This document shows, piece after piece, positions 34,391 through 43,011 of a DNA stretch of 64,000 nt. Source of the stretch: Altericroceibacterium endophyticum (GTDB lineage: Bacteria; Pseudomonadota; Alphaproteobacteria; Sphingomonadales; Sphingomonadaceae). A program made the position numbers and the translations under genes. Under the pieces are notes generated by a model. That model did no database searches and was not told where the DNA came from. It was given only the letters and a program-made list of their open reading frames with translations. The stretch is from NCBI RefSeq assembly GCF_009827595.1, contig NZ_WTYT01000007.1:124001-188000 (forward strand), in the 5' to 3' direction. Each line of letters begins with the position of its first letter. Positions within the stretch are counted from its first letter, which is position 1.

Positions 34391-34699
34391 TCAGCCGGGC
34401 GAAAAAGGCGCGCGGCCACTATCGAATGCCAGCTTTAAGCGCCTCCCCGGCATCGCCGCTTTCAGCATCGAGCGGCGTTGCTGACTGATTTGCTGCAACA
34501 TTCGGAATTCGAGCAGATCACGCGCCGCCTGGCCGATGGTGGCGGCATAGTCATCAAGCTTTGCCCGCAGATCATCGCGCAGCGCGTCCATCCGCCGCAA
34601 CATGCTTCTGCGCCCTGCTTTCCGATCCGTCGTGATCAGATGCAACCGGCTTGCCACTTCAATCGTCAGATCGCGTTCCAACTGTCGGTTCTGAGGCAT
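34391..34699 (-). CDS. Small basic protein of unknown function
   Basis: The product of about 102 residues starts MPQNRQLERDLTIEVASR and is rich in Arg, Leu and Gln, predicted helical throughout, with no signal peptide or membrane segment. A good ribosome binding site (AGGAGAAGG) lies a few bases before the ATG at 34699, so the much longer frame open to 34948, which would run antisense to the LysR gene, is not the real extent. It is divergent from the OxyR-like regulator with 99 bases between them and may be its target. Family not recognised. Confidence 0.55.
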   Translation of the reverse strand: MPQNRQLERDLTIEVASRLHLITTDRKAGRRSMLRRMDALRDDLRAKLDDYAATIGQAARDLLEFRMLQQISQQRRSMLKAAMPGRRLKLAFDSGRAPFSPG

Positions 34700-34780
34700 T
34701 GATCGGTCCTTCTCCTGTGTCGTCCAGCAAAAGATGTGACGGCGGCGGGGTAATGTCCAATCGATTGATGATGGTAAAAG

Positions 34781-34799
34781 TGATAGGTTTTTACTATCA
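34781..34799. promoter_or_regulatory. ATAG-N7-CTAT palindrome overlapping the start of the OxyR-like gene
   Basis: TGATAGgtttttaCTATCA is a perfect 6-7-6 palindrome, and its core ATAG-N7-CTAT (34783-34797) is the half-operator pattern known for OxyR tetramers. Its last base is the A of the ATG at 34799. Position and pattern suggest autoregulation by the LysR protein and control of the divergent small gene. Confidence 0.6.
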
Positions 34800-35701
34800 T
34801 GCTGACCATGCCCAAACTGCGCCAGCTCGAATATCTCGTCGCGCTCGACGATCATGCCACTTTCCGCAAAGCCGCTCAGGCTGTGGGCGTGTCTCAACCC
34901 ACGCTGACGCAGCAGGTGCAGGCGCTGGAGGCGCGGCTTGGTGCCCAATTGGTGCAGCGCAAATCATCACCGGTCAGCCTGACCCCGATAGGCCGCGAAA
35001 TCGTCAGCCGTGCGCGGCGCATCCTGCTGGGCATCGATGAAATCCGCAAATTCGCGAGCGAGGACAGTGTCGGCGTTGCCGGGATCGTGCGTCTGGGCAT
35101 TTCCGCCACGCTGGGCCCCTATCTGATGCCCGAAATCGTCGCCGGATTGCACCGGGATTTTCCCGCCATGCGGCTGCATTTGGTGGAGGGTATGCTGGAT
35201 GACCAGCTGCCCTTGCTGCGCCGGGGGGCGCTGGATCTCATCATTGCCACCGGCACGGTCCGCAGTCAGGATCTGGAGACGGTTGCGCTGTTTGATGAAC
35301 CTTTGCGACTGGTGGCGGCACCCGATCATCCGCTGGCCTTGAAATCTGGTCTTTCCTGCGCCGATCTGGCCGGGGCCAAAGTGCTTGGACTGGGCAGCGG
35401 CCATGTGTTGCAGCATATGATTGCCGAACAATGCATCCATCATTCGATGGAGCTGCTGGCCGATTACCAAGGCTCCAGCCTCGACAGTCTGTGCCAGATG
35501 GTCGCATCGGGAATGGGGATTGCGATATTGCCCGATCTCTATCTGCGCTCTGCCGTTGGCGGGCGCAATGTGGTGCAGCATCTGCAAGTCGGCGGATGGT
35601 CGGCCTGCCGCCCGGTCTCGGCCGTGTGGCGCGCCGATGCGGGGCATAAAAGCCATGCTGAAATCGCGCAAAGGATTCGCCAGACCGCACAGGTGCTCTG
35701 A
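34799..35701 (+). CDS. OxyR-like LysR-family regulator lacking the peroxidatic cysteine
   Basis: The 300-residue LysR protein has an N-terminal winged helix (LRQLEYLVALDDHATFRKAA, SQPTLTQQVQALEARLG) and a C-terminal sensor domain of OxyR type. The OxyR redox loop 'GHCLRDQ...C' is present as GHVLQHMIAEQC, so the cysteine equivalent to E. coli Cys199 is Val203, while the counterpart of Cys208 is kept (C212, the same 9-residue spacing). It therefore cannot form the usual disulphide and may sense another signal. A second ATG at 34808 is possible. It is convergent with a TonB receptor gene. Confidence 0.85.
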   Translation: MLTMPKLRQLEYLVALDDHATFRKAAQAVGVSQPTLTQQVQALEARLGAQLVQRKSSPVSLTPIGREIVSRARRILLGIDEIRKFASEDSVGVAGIVRLGISATLGPYLMPEIVAGLHRDFPAMRLHLVEGMLDDQLPLLRRGALDLIIATGTVRSQDLETVALFDEPLRLVAAPDHPLALKSGLSCADLAGAKVLGLGSGHVLQHMIAEQCIHHSMELLADYQGSSLDSLCQMVASGMGIAILPDLYLRSAVGGRNVVQHLQVGGWSACRPVSAVWRADAGHKSHAEIAQRIRQTAQVL

Positions 35702-35757
35702 ATGCCTTGCCTGCGCGCCCAAATCTGCGGGCGGATCGGCCTGATTTCATGAAAATG

Positions 35758-35792
35758 CCGCAGGACGCACATTGCAATCGCGCGCCCTGCGG
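35758..35792. terminator. Hairpin between convergent LysR and TonB-receptor genes
   Basis: CCGCAGG (35758-35764) and CCTGCGG (35786-35792) form a perfect 7-base stem around a 21-base loop, just outside the receptor stop. No T-run is present on either side, so it is a modest candidate for a shared terminator. Confidence 0.35.
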
Positions 35793-35801
35793 CCGGTTCG
35801 C

Positions 35802-37997
35802 TCAGAAACTGGTGCCGATCCGCACGCCATATTCGCGCGGCGCACCATAGAATTCATTCATATTATACTGGCCCACAGCATATTTCTCCTTGGTCAGGTT
35901 CGTGCCGTATAATTCGACGAAACTATCCCCCTTCGCCAGCGTCAGCGACGCTGAGACCAAATCGAACGCGGGGAGTTGGTCCGAAACCGGCGAATAAGCC
36001 AGATAGGTGAAGCGTTTTGACGTATGGGCAAAATTCACCCGTGGGGTCAGCGTCAGCTCATCATTCAGCCATGCTTCGTAACTGGCGCTGAGATTGACGG
36101 TGAATTTGGGCGAATAGAGGTTCGGCCCGCCATCCGTCGTCACGATGGCGCTGCTGTAATCATAGCAGACCGGCGGGTTTGACGGCGTGCCCGCGGGGCA
36201 TTGCGGGCCCAGAGTGCCACCGGGAATGAGCCGCTGATTGACAAAGGTCAGGCCATCCAGCTTGGAATCCACATAGGCCCCGCTCGCATCGAAGGAAAAA
36301 CCACCGAATTTGGCCTGAAGCTGCGCCTCCACCCCTTTGATCGTCCCTTCGGAGATATTTTCTACGCCGGTCGTCCCCGTGGCAGGCTGGAGCACTTCGA
36401 ACTGGAAATCCGAATAATCATTGTAAAAAGCATCGACCTGCAAGCGGATGCGGCGATCGAGCAGGCTGCTTTTCCACCCGATTTCATAATTCCACACGAT
36501 TTCCGGGCTGAATTCGGAAATCTGCGAATTGAATCCGCCCGGCTTGTATCCGCGCGCAACGAAGGCATAGAGCAAATTGTCGTCATCGACGTCCCAATTG
36601 ATGGCCGCCTTGCCGGTAACGCGGCCATCCTTATGCGAACCGCCCAGATCGCTGACAATCTGACCATCCGCTGGGAAGCCCGGTATTCCGCGGCCAATCC
36701 GCACGAAGCCCTCACCCGTCGCCTTGTAATGCGAATAACGCACACCCAGTTCGAGCTTCACATCCGGCACGATGCGATAGCCCGTCTGGGCGAAAATGCC
36801 GGTGGTCGTGCGCTGATTGTCCGGGGTGATATCGGTCGGGAAGCCTGCCTGATTTTCAAAGATCCGCACAGTGATATCATTGCGCTGGAAATAACCGCCA
36901 ATGATCCAGTCAAAGCGCTGGCCTTCGGGGGAGATCAGGTTGATTTCCTGACTATATTGCCGCTCTCCGGCGAAATAATCCTGCACGATCTCGCCCCCGA
37001 CACTCACCGGGGCCTGGCTGCCGTCAAAATCGAGAAAGCCGCTGATCCGTTTATATTGATAGCCGGACAGTGAACGCAGCACCGTGCCGCTATCAAATTC
37101 CTGCCGCAATTCGAGACTGGTGATGAAAGCCCGTTCATGCAGGCTGGTCGGCGTGTCGTAGCTCAGCGTATAAATATCGCCTTCGCGATAGGGGCCGAAC
37201 TGCGTGCCGGCGATCGGGCGATAGGCATAGCCACCGGTGCGCCGATCATTGAGCTGCGCCTTCAGCAAGGCCTGGAAAGAACCGGGGTTCCAGCGCAGTC
37301 CAACGCGGCCCGCCTTTTCATTGAGCCGTCCCGCATCATTATCAAACGGCCCGACATCTTTGTAAAAACTGTCACGCCGGGTGAAGATACCCGCGGCGCG
37401 GAACGCCAGATCGGGCGCCAGCGGCAGGTTGATCGCGCCTTCTGCGCCATAGCGGTCAAGATTGCCCGCTTCGGCCCGAACATAACCGCCCACCCGGTCA
37501 AATTCAGGGTTTTGCGAATTGATGAAGATCGCGCCGCCGGTGGAGTTGGAACCGACCAATGTGCCCTGCGGCCCGCGCAGAACTTCGATGCTGGCAAGAT
37601 CGAAGAAACTGTTGGCCTGCACGATCGGGGGCTGAAACAGCCCGTCGACATAGGTGGCCACGCCCGCCGTGACATTGGGCGAATTGCTGGCCAGCCCGAT
37701 GCCGCGAATATTCACGGCCTGCGTAATCCCGGCATCAGTGATCGACAAAGCAGGTGCGGCAGCCTCCAGATCGGAAATGTCCGCGATATTCTTCGCCCGC
37801 AAATCATCGGCATTGAAGGCGCTGGCGGCAACTGCGACATTTTGCAGATTTTCGGTCCGGCGCTGGGCGGTCACGACGATTTCGTCGAGCCCGCCCATAT
37901 TCACCACTGGCGGCGCGGCGCTGTCCTGGGCCAAGGCGGGAACCGCCAGAACGCAGCTGACAAGCGCAGTGCTGCTCATCGCAAGAATGCGAAACAT
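35802..37997 (-). CDS. TonB-dependent receptor
   Basis: The 731-residue outer-membrane receptor has a signal peptide ending VPALAQ and a clear TonB box (DEIVVTAQRR) soon after. The plug domain carries ITQAVNIRGIGLAS, VDGLFQPPIVQANSF and SIEVLRGPQGTLVGSNSTGGAI, the latter shown in part. The barrel ends with YGVRIGTSF, a terminal Phe. It belongs to the large sphingomonad group of receptors for unknown organic ligands rather than the siderophore group. GGGAGG precedes the ATG. It is the last gene of a leftward unit LuxR regulator, serine hydrolase, receptor, and lies 49 bases after the hydrolase stop. Confidence 0.92.
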   Translation of the reverse strand: MFRILAMSSTALVSCVLAVPALAQDSAAPPVVNMGGLDEIVVTAQRRTENLQNVAVAASAFNADDLRAKNIADISDLEAAAPALSITDAGITQAVNIRGIGLASNSPNVTAGVATYVDGLFQPPIVQANSFFDLASIEVLRGPQGTLVGSNSTGGAIFINSQNPEFDRVGGYVRAEAGNLDRYGAEGAINLPLAPDLAFRAAGIFTRRDSFYKDVGPFDNDAGRLNEKAGRVGLRWNPGSFQALLKAQLNDRRTGGYAYRPIAGTQFGPYREGDIYTLSYDTPTSLHERAFITSLELRQEFDSGTVLRSLSGYQYKRISGFLDFDGSQAPVSVGGEIVQDYFAGERQYSQEINLISPEGQRFDWIIGGYFQRNDITVRIFENQAGFPTDITPDNQRTTTGIFAQTGYRIVPDVKLELGVRYSHYKATGEGFVRIGRGIPGFPADGQIVSDLGGSHKDGRVTGKAAINWDVDDDNLLYAFVARGYKPGGFNSQISEFSPEIVWNYEIGWKSSLLDRRIRLQVDAFYNDYSDFQFEVLQPATGTTGVENISEGTIKGVEAQLQAKFGGFSFDASGAYVDSKLDGLTFVNQRLIPGGTLGPQCPAGTPSNPPVCYDYSSAIVTTDGGPNLYSPKFTVNLSASYEAWLNDELTLTPRVNFAHTSKRFTYLAYSPVSDQLPAFDLVSASLTLAKGDSFVELYGTNLTKEKYAVGQYNMNEFYGAPREYGVRIGTSF

Positions 37998-38046
37998 ACA
38001 AACCTCCCAATAGTATTACTTTTTTGTTTTTATGTACTTGGTTTAC

Positions 38047-39282
38047 TTATTCCGGGGACCAGGCCGAGGTTGCCTTCAGAAAGGCAGCGGTCTCGTCTGA
38101 AGCGGCCATATTGCCCGGCGGGAAATAGCTCAGCTTCACCACGATGGTTTCGGTCTTGGGGTCGACATAAATATACTGCCCCTGCAACCCGATCGCGGAA
38201 TAAGCGCCTCCGCCAAAGGTCCACCATTGCATGCCATAGCCGCCTTCACCGTTGCCTTCGGTCGGCGCGGTGGACATCTTGACCCAATCCTCCGGCACGA
38301 TCTGATGCCCATTCGCGCGGCCGCCCTGCATCATCATCAATCCGACCCGGGCAAAGTCGCGCAAGGTGGCGTTGTAACCCGCGCCATTGAATTCGCGGCC
38401 CACACCCGGCGGGCCATCCATGATGAAGAAGCCGTCACTCTCGGCCCCCAGCGGTTCCCACAAGCGCTGTGTCATATAACCGGCCAGCGTGTTGCCGCCG
38501 CTTACCTGTTCGAGCAACCAGCCCAGAACCGCGGTATCGAGCGTTCTATATTCGAAGGTTTTACCGGGTGTCTCCACGCGCTTTATGGTCCGCGCCGGAT
38601 CGGCAAAACGTGCGACATTCTTCACCAGCGCATTGATGTGGTTTTTCGCCGCCGCGCCGGGATGGGCGAAATCATAGCGTTCTTCATAATCCACGCCTGA
38701 TCGCATTTGCAGAAGCTGGCGAATGGTAACGCCTTCATAGCCGCCGCCCTTGAGTTCCGGCAGATAGGTTTCAATCCGGTCATCGAGCGATTTGATCCGC
38801 CCTTCCTGCAACGCGATGCCGACCAGTATGGAGGTCAGCGATTTGGTCATCGACCACCCGATGAAACGGGTCTGCGGATTGGTGTTGTTACGGTAATTTT
38901 CGTAAACGATATGGCCGTTTTTCATCACCAGCAGAGCATTGGTATAGGTCCGGTCGAGAAACTGCTTCGGCGTGTAGCTCTGCCCGTCATAGTCATAGGT
39001 ATAATTCAGCGCATGGTCTTCACGCGGCAGGTGCCAGATGGGGCCGGAGCGTGGCACGCTGCGCGTGGTGAACAAGGTATCCATGCTGCGAAATGTCAGC
39101 GCGTTGACATCCGCATCATTCATCACCCAGCGCAATTGCTGGATGGCGATGGGCACGTCCGATTGCGGGTCCTGCGTCAGTTGCGGCGGTAACTCGGTCT
39201 GCGCTGTTGCCACGCCCGGTACAGCGCATATGGCCAGCGCGGTCGCCGCCTGCAGGAGCCAGTGATGCATCCTCTTTTTCAT
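38047..39282 (-). CDS. Exported serine hydrolase, class C beta-lactamase family
   Basis: The 411-residue protein has a signal peptide (basic MKKRMHHW, hydrophobic core, cleavage near VATAQ). The catalytic SxxK motif is SMTK within FIGWSMTKSLTSILVG, a tyrosine-containing segment MRSGVDYEERYDF follows, and the late motif is GGYGMQWWTFGGGAYSAIG. This is the fold of 6-aminohexanoate-dimer hydrolase, EstB-type esterases and peptidases. It acts in the periplasm or outside on an amide or ester substrate not revealed by the sequence. Co-transcription with a TonB receptor suggests that substrate or product is taken up by that receptor. Confidence 0.88.
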   Translation of the reverse strand: MKKRMHHWLLQAATALAICAVPGVATAQTELPPQLTQDPQSDVPIAIQQLRWVMNDADVNALTFRSMDTLFTTRSVPRSGPIWHLPREDHALNYTYDYDGQSYTPKQFLDRTYTNALLVMKNGHIVYENYRNNTNPQTRFIGWSMTKSLTSILVGIALQEGRIKSLDDRIETYLPELKGGGYEGVTIRQLLQMRSGVDYEERYDFAHPGAAAKNHINALVKNVARFADPARTIKRVETPGKTFEYRTLDTAVLGWLLEQVSGGNTLAGYMTQRLWEPLGAESDGFFIMDGPPGVGREFNGAGYNATLRDFARVGLMMMQGGRANGHQIVPEDWVKMSTAPTEGNGEGGYGMQWWTFGGGAYSAIGLQGQYIYVDPKTETIVVKLSYFPPGNMAASDETAAFLKATSAWSPE

Positions 39283-39389
39283 ATAGTTTCTCCCTTTTAT
39301 GGAAGAAACTATACGCGCGCTGCGGTCAGCCGATTAGTCCCATTTGGGATATGAAACCCGCTTTTGCAGCGCTGTGGTCGAGCGAACTC

Positions 39390-40574
39390 TCAATGCGGTT
39401 TGCGCCCCGGTGCCGGGCGCACGGGGCCGGCCGAGCGCGTGGGCGGTGTGAGCTGCGTCAGCACGGACTGGCAGATTTGCCGGACCAGATCGGCCTGACG
39501 CGGCGATCCGGTCTTGAACAGCGCCTGCTTCAACTGGTTGCGGGCGCTCCCCTCCGCAATGCCGCGCTGCAGGGCATATTCGCGCAAGGTGTGGCCGGAA
39601 CACAGCGATGATGCCACCCGCGATTCCGCCTGGGTCAGCCCGAAAAGCGGTGCGATAAACTGCGGATCGATGACCGGGCAGCGCCGCGGTTCCTTCAGCA
39701 GCAGCAAGTGCCGTAGCTGGCCGTCCGGCTGCCCCTCACCCAGTGGCCGCACCATGATATGCATTTCTTCCGCGCTACCGTGCCCCAGCGCTATGGTGCG
39801 GATATTGGCGCGCTCCGGGTCGCCATCATTCCCGCTCACGCGCAGCAATTGATCGAGCCTGTCCGCTTCCGCGCGGTCCTGCAGCAACAGTTTTTCACCA
39901 AGGCTGCGCAGGAAATGCGGAGACTGATCCATGATCTGCCGCGCGGCATCATTGGCCCATTCGATCCGCCGCATGCCATCACACACCAGCAGTGGCAGAT
40001 TGAGCGCGTCGAGAATCTGGTCGCTCTGCTCGCTATCCTGACGGTTTCGCTCCAGCGTTCCGGCCAGTTGCATCGCGCGGTCGAAATGCGGCGCCAGTTC
40101 CAGCAGCAATTTGTGATCTTCACGCGTAAAAGCGCGCCCATCGCCATAGGCGCGGTGCAGGATCAGGGCGAAGGGGTGCCCCCCTGCTCCCATCAGGCCC
40201 AAGGTGATCGATTCCCCCAGACCGATCTTGCGCAGGCGATCACGCAAAGCGACAAATCTCTGATTATCGCGGGGAATATAATCGCCGTCCTGCAGGATTC
40301 TATGCGGCTCCAATCCGCCCGCCTGGTTCAGATCAAGCCGGGGATTGGCGCTGTTATTGACCAAAGCATCATGCTGTGCCGCATGTTCGAGGGAATAGCT
40401 GTCACGCACGGCCCAGATCTGGTCCAATACGCCATTCTTGTTGCGAAACATCTGAAAGGCTGCGCTGCGCGCGCCCAGATTGTGGCATAAACGGTCCAGC
40501 AGCGCGGGCCATCGCTGAGGCTCCGCCGGACAGGCATACAGATCCAGCAATATATCTGAGACGAATGCAGTCAT
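39390..40574 (-). CDS. LuxR-type helix-turn-helix regulator
   Basis: The product of about 394 residues has a long N-terminal sensor region with PAS/GAF-like stretches (RRIEWANDAARQIM is a PAS-type segment near residue 210). The C-terminal LuxR/GerE DNA-binding domain carries FGLTQAESRVASSLCSG, then LREYALQRGIAEGSARNQLK and FKTGSPRQADLVRQI. This architecture is common in sphingomonad regulators found beside TonB receptors. The ATG at 40574 is preferred to a GTG three codons upstream. It lies 107 bases before the serine hydrolase gene on the same strand and probably controls it and the receptor. Confidence 0.88.
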   Translation of the reverse strand: MTAFVSDILLDLYACPAEPQRWPALLDRLCHNLGARSAAFQMFRNKNGVLDQIWAVRDSYSLEHAAQHDALVNNSANPRLDLNQAGGLEPHRILQDGDYIPRDNQRFVALRDRLRKIGLGESITLGLMGAGGHPFALILHRAYGDGRAFTREDHKLLLELAPHFDRAMQLAGTLERNRQDSEQSDQILDALNLPLLVCDGMRRIEWANDAARQIMDQSPHFLRSLGEKLLLQDRAEADRLDQLLRVSGNDGDPERANIRTIALGHGSAEEMHIMVRPLGEGQPDGQLRHLLLLKEPRRCPVIDPQFIAPLFGLTQAESRVASSLCSGHTLREYALQRGIAEGSARNQLKQALFKTGSPRQADLVRQICQSVLTQLTPPTRSAGPVRPAPGRKPH

Positions 40575-40923
40575 TCTTCCCACCTTTTTCCAATCCTCCC
40601 GGCCGCTGCATTCTTGAATCGATGCCGTCGACCTATGGTGTTCAGACTATTGCCTTTTCGAACGAACTCAAGCTCGGTCATTTACAACGAAACAGGTGTT
40701 TTTTGCTGTATTTGTGCGTCGCTTCCCGCGCGGTGCTCAGGACAAAGTTCACACCTGCTTTGCCTCCATCCCTATGGGCCATCTTTAGGGGCGGCGGCGG
40801 GGTGGCTGTTTCATGGAGGCGGCAGGTCGATTTTTGGATCGAAAATTGGCGTTATTTGCGCTATCCTGATCCCATAGGGCCGCGCGCCACGCGCGAGAGG
40901 CCAGTGATGGAGAGAGACGGAAC
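40575..40923. other. Divergent intergenic region without a supported gene
   Basis: About 350 bases lie between the LuxR-type gene (minus) and a small ORF (plus). The half near the LuxR gene is AT-richer. A short palindromic AT-rich element (ATTTTTGGATCGAAAAT, 40831-40847 region) lies near the small gene. No ORF with a ribosome binding site and no clear promoter hexamers were seen. Confidence 0.4.
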
Positions 40924-41235
40924 ATGACAACAGATAACCCCAATCTGCATTATGAACTGAAAGATGTGGGCCTGCGCGCACAGGCAACAGCGATCGGGCT
41001 GGTACAGCTCTGCAAGGAATTGCAGCTGGCTGGCGTGCTGAGCGATGACGCCGTGGGCCGGATCAAGACCGCCATTGCGGACGAGATTGCCCTGACAGCC
41101 CCGCGGTCGATCCGCCGGGATGCTTTCCGTCAGGATGTCTGCACCCGGTTGGATGAGATTTTTTCGGGGGGCAAAGATCTCGGCACTGGCGAAGGGCTGG
41201 CATACCGCACTGAAAATGCCGAACCCGTGGGCTGA
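40924..41235 (+). CDS. Small soluble protein of unknown function
   Basis: The 103-residue protein starts MTTDNPNLHYELKDVG, is mainly helical with an amphipathic segment GLVQLCKELQLAGVLSDDAV and ends in a polar tail. It has no signal peptide, membrane segment or recognised motif. GAGAGAGACGGAAC precedes the ATG. It lies before the ABC-F gene, separated by about 105 bases that include a separate ribosome binding site and leader ORF. Real coding seems likely from its codon pattern; function unknown. Confidence 0.55.
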   Translation: MTTDNPNLHYELKDVGLRAQATAIGLVQLCKELQLAGVLSDDAVGRIKTAIADEIALTAPRSIRRDAFRQDVCTRLDEIFSGGKDLGTGEGLAYRTENAEPVG

Positions 41236-41340
41236 CACCTAAGCTTCGGGCCGCGCTGGGGAATAGCGCGGCACCGACACCGGGTTGATCGGGGTGACAG
41301 CCGATCATATCTATGGGGGAGCCAGATAAGGAGAACCGAC

Positions 41341-41445
41341 GTGAACAACAGGATCAACAAGCAAATCTGTTCTTTCCTGTTGAATAATGTGGTTCTCTAT
41401 TTTGGCTCTTCTCACTCTCGACGCGCTGTCGGCGCGCACAGCTGA
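41341..41445 (+). CDS. Putative 34-residue leader peptide upstream of and overlapping the ABC-F gene
   Basis: AAGGAG at 41328-41333 is a strong ribosome binding site placed 7 bases before GTG at 41341, which opens a 34-codon frame (start [16 protein letters not shown]) ending at TGA 41443-41445. It runs past the ABC-F start at 41387 in another frame. The ABC-F ATG itself has no ribosome binding site. Within the leader, CAACAGGA (41346-41353) and TCCTGTTG (41375-41382) form a perfect 8-base stem. The arrangement is what is known for ribosome-stalling leaders that control ABC-F genes; that it works so here is inference. Confidence 0.45.
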   Translation: MNNRINKQICSFLLNNVVLYFGSSHSRRAVGAHS

Positions 41446-42970
41446 TCGACGCACCCTATTTCGTGATCTGACCCTTTTCCTCGATACAGAAAGGGTTGGG
41501 CTGGTCGGGCGCAATGGCTCCGGCAAATCGACACTTCTGCGCATGATCGCAGGACAAAGTGACACCTATTCTGGCACCATCAGCCTGTCGGGTTCGGCCG
41601 GCTTGCTGCAGCAGGAATTGCCGGCAAGCTGGACCCTTGGCGAGGCGCTGGGCATCGCTCGTCCGGCCGAAACACTGCGCCGCATTCTTTCCGGGAACGG
41701 CACCGCTGATGATTTCGCCAGCGCTGACTGGAATCTGGAAGAGCGCATGGCGCACGCGCTTGAGCTGGTGGGCCTCCCGCAAATGCCGCTTGAAAGGCGC
41801 CTTGGCACTTTGTCCGGCGGCGAACGGACACGCATCGGCGTTGCGCGCTTGCAGATGGAAAAGCCTGACCTGCTGCTGCTGGACGAGCCGACCAACAATC
41901 TCGACGCGGCAGGACGCAGCATGGTCGGGAAATTGATCCGCGAGTGGCGCGGCGGCGTGCTTGTCGCCAGCCATGATCGTGATCTGCTGGAAAATATGGA
42001 CCGTATCGTCGAGCTTACCCCCATCGGAATACGCAGCTTTGGCGGTGGCTGGTCAGACTTTGAACAGGCGCGCGAAAGGGAAAGAGATCGGGTGGCCGAA
42101 GACAAGTCGCGCGCCGCGTCGGCCCTTCGTCAGGCAGAGCGCGCGGCTCAGGCGCGAGTGGAAGCCAAGGCACGACGGGACAAGGCAGGCCGCGCCTTCG
42201 CCGCGCGGAAATCGGAACCGAAGATCCTGCTCGATGCCCGGGCAGAGCGAGCGGAAAATAGCGGCAGAAGGGAACGCTGGGTCACAGACCGCATCATTAA
42301 CGACGCCAGGAAACGTCAGGATGAGGCGCGGGCAAAATCCGAAATCGTGACGCCAATAAGGATCGAGGTGCCCAAAAGTGGATTGCCGAAAGGCGCGCGC
42401 GTGCTGGCGCTGGAGGGTGTCGAGGCCGAGAATGGCGCAAAGCGGCTTGGCCCATGGAGCCTGCATGTCGAGGGGCCGGAGCGGATAGCCATAGAAGGGG
42501 CGAATGGCGCAGGAAAGACAACCCTGCTGAAGATAGCCGCCGGGCTGCTTGCCCCCGTCAAAGGCCGGGTCTGGCGGAGCGAGGGCGGGATTGCCTTGCT
42601 GGACCAGCATGCCGGGATGCTCGATAGCGAGGCCAGCGTCGTCGATAATATCCGTGCCTTCCACCCGGAACTCGACGCGGAAAGTGCCTTCGCTCTCTGT
42701 GCCCGCTTCGCCTTTAGAAATGACGCGGCGCGCAAGCTCGTCGGCACGCTTTCAGGCGGCGAAAAGCTGCGCGCCAATCTGGCCGTTACGCTTGGCGGTA
42801 TGGCTGCGCCGTGGTTGCTCATGCTGGATGAACCGACCAATCATCTCGACATAGAAACCGTCGAGCTGCTGGAAAATGCTCTGCGGGATTTCGATGGCGC
42901 CCTGATTGTCGTCAGCCACGACCGGTCTTTTCTGCACAGGATCGGAATCGAGCGGGTCGTGGAGCTTTAA
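41387..42970 (+). CDS. ABC-F family ATPase (ribosome-associated, Uup-like)
   Basis: The 527-residue protein consists of two ABC ATPase domains without membrane segments. Walker A motifs are GRNGSGKST (about residue 42) and GANGAGKTT (about 374). Signatures are [10 protein letters not shown] and [10 protein letters not shown], and Walker B motifs are [12 protein letters not shown] and [14 protein letters not shown], the last diagnostic for ABC-F. A charged Arg/Ala/Glu-rich linker (about residues 225-320) joins the domains. ABC-F proteins act on ribosomes, some giving antibiotic resistance. The start region is unusual: no ribosome binding site, and an overlapping leader ORF. Confidence 0.92.
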   Translation: MWFSILALLTLDALSARTADRRTLFRDLTLFLDTERVGLVGRNGSGKSTLLRMIAGQSDTYSGTISLSGSAGLLQQELPASWTLGEALGIARPAETLRRILSGNGTADDFASADWNLEERMAHALELVGLPQMPLERRLGTLSGGERTRIGVARLQMEKPDLLLLDEPTNNLDAAGRSMVGKLIREWRGGVLVASHDRDLLENMDRIVELTPIGIRSFGGGWSDFEQARERERDRVAEDKSRAASALRQAERAAQARVEAKARRDKAGRAFAARKSEPKILLDARAERAENSGRRERWVTDRIINDARKRQDEARAKSEIVTPIRIEVPKSGLPKGARVLALEGVEAENGAKRLGPWSLHVEGPERIAIEGANGAGKTTLLKIAAGLLAPVKGRVWRSEGGIALLDQHAGMLDSEASVVDNIRAFHPELDAESAFALCARFAFRNDAARKLVGTLSGGEKLRANLAVTLGGMAAPWLLMLDEPTNHLDIETVELLENALRDFDGALIVVSHDRSFLHRIGIERVVEL

Positions 42971-43011
42971 TCCGTGCGCCTTGGTCGCTGGCTGAATCTC
43001 TTGGCCTCTCC

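Noticed and set aside
34700-34948. N-terminal extension of the small basic protein to 185 residues
   Set aside because: It would run antisense through the LysR start and its operator; the ATG at 34699 has the ribosome binding site.
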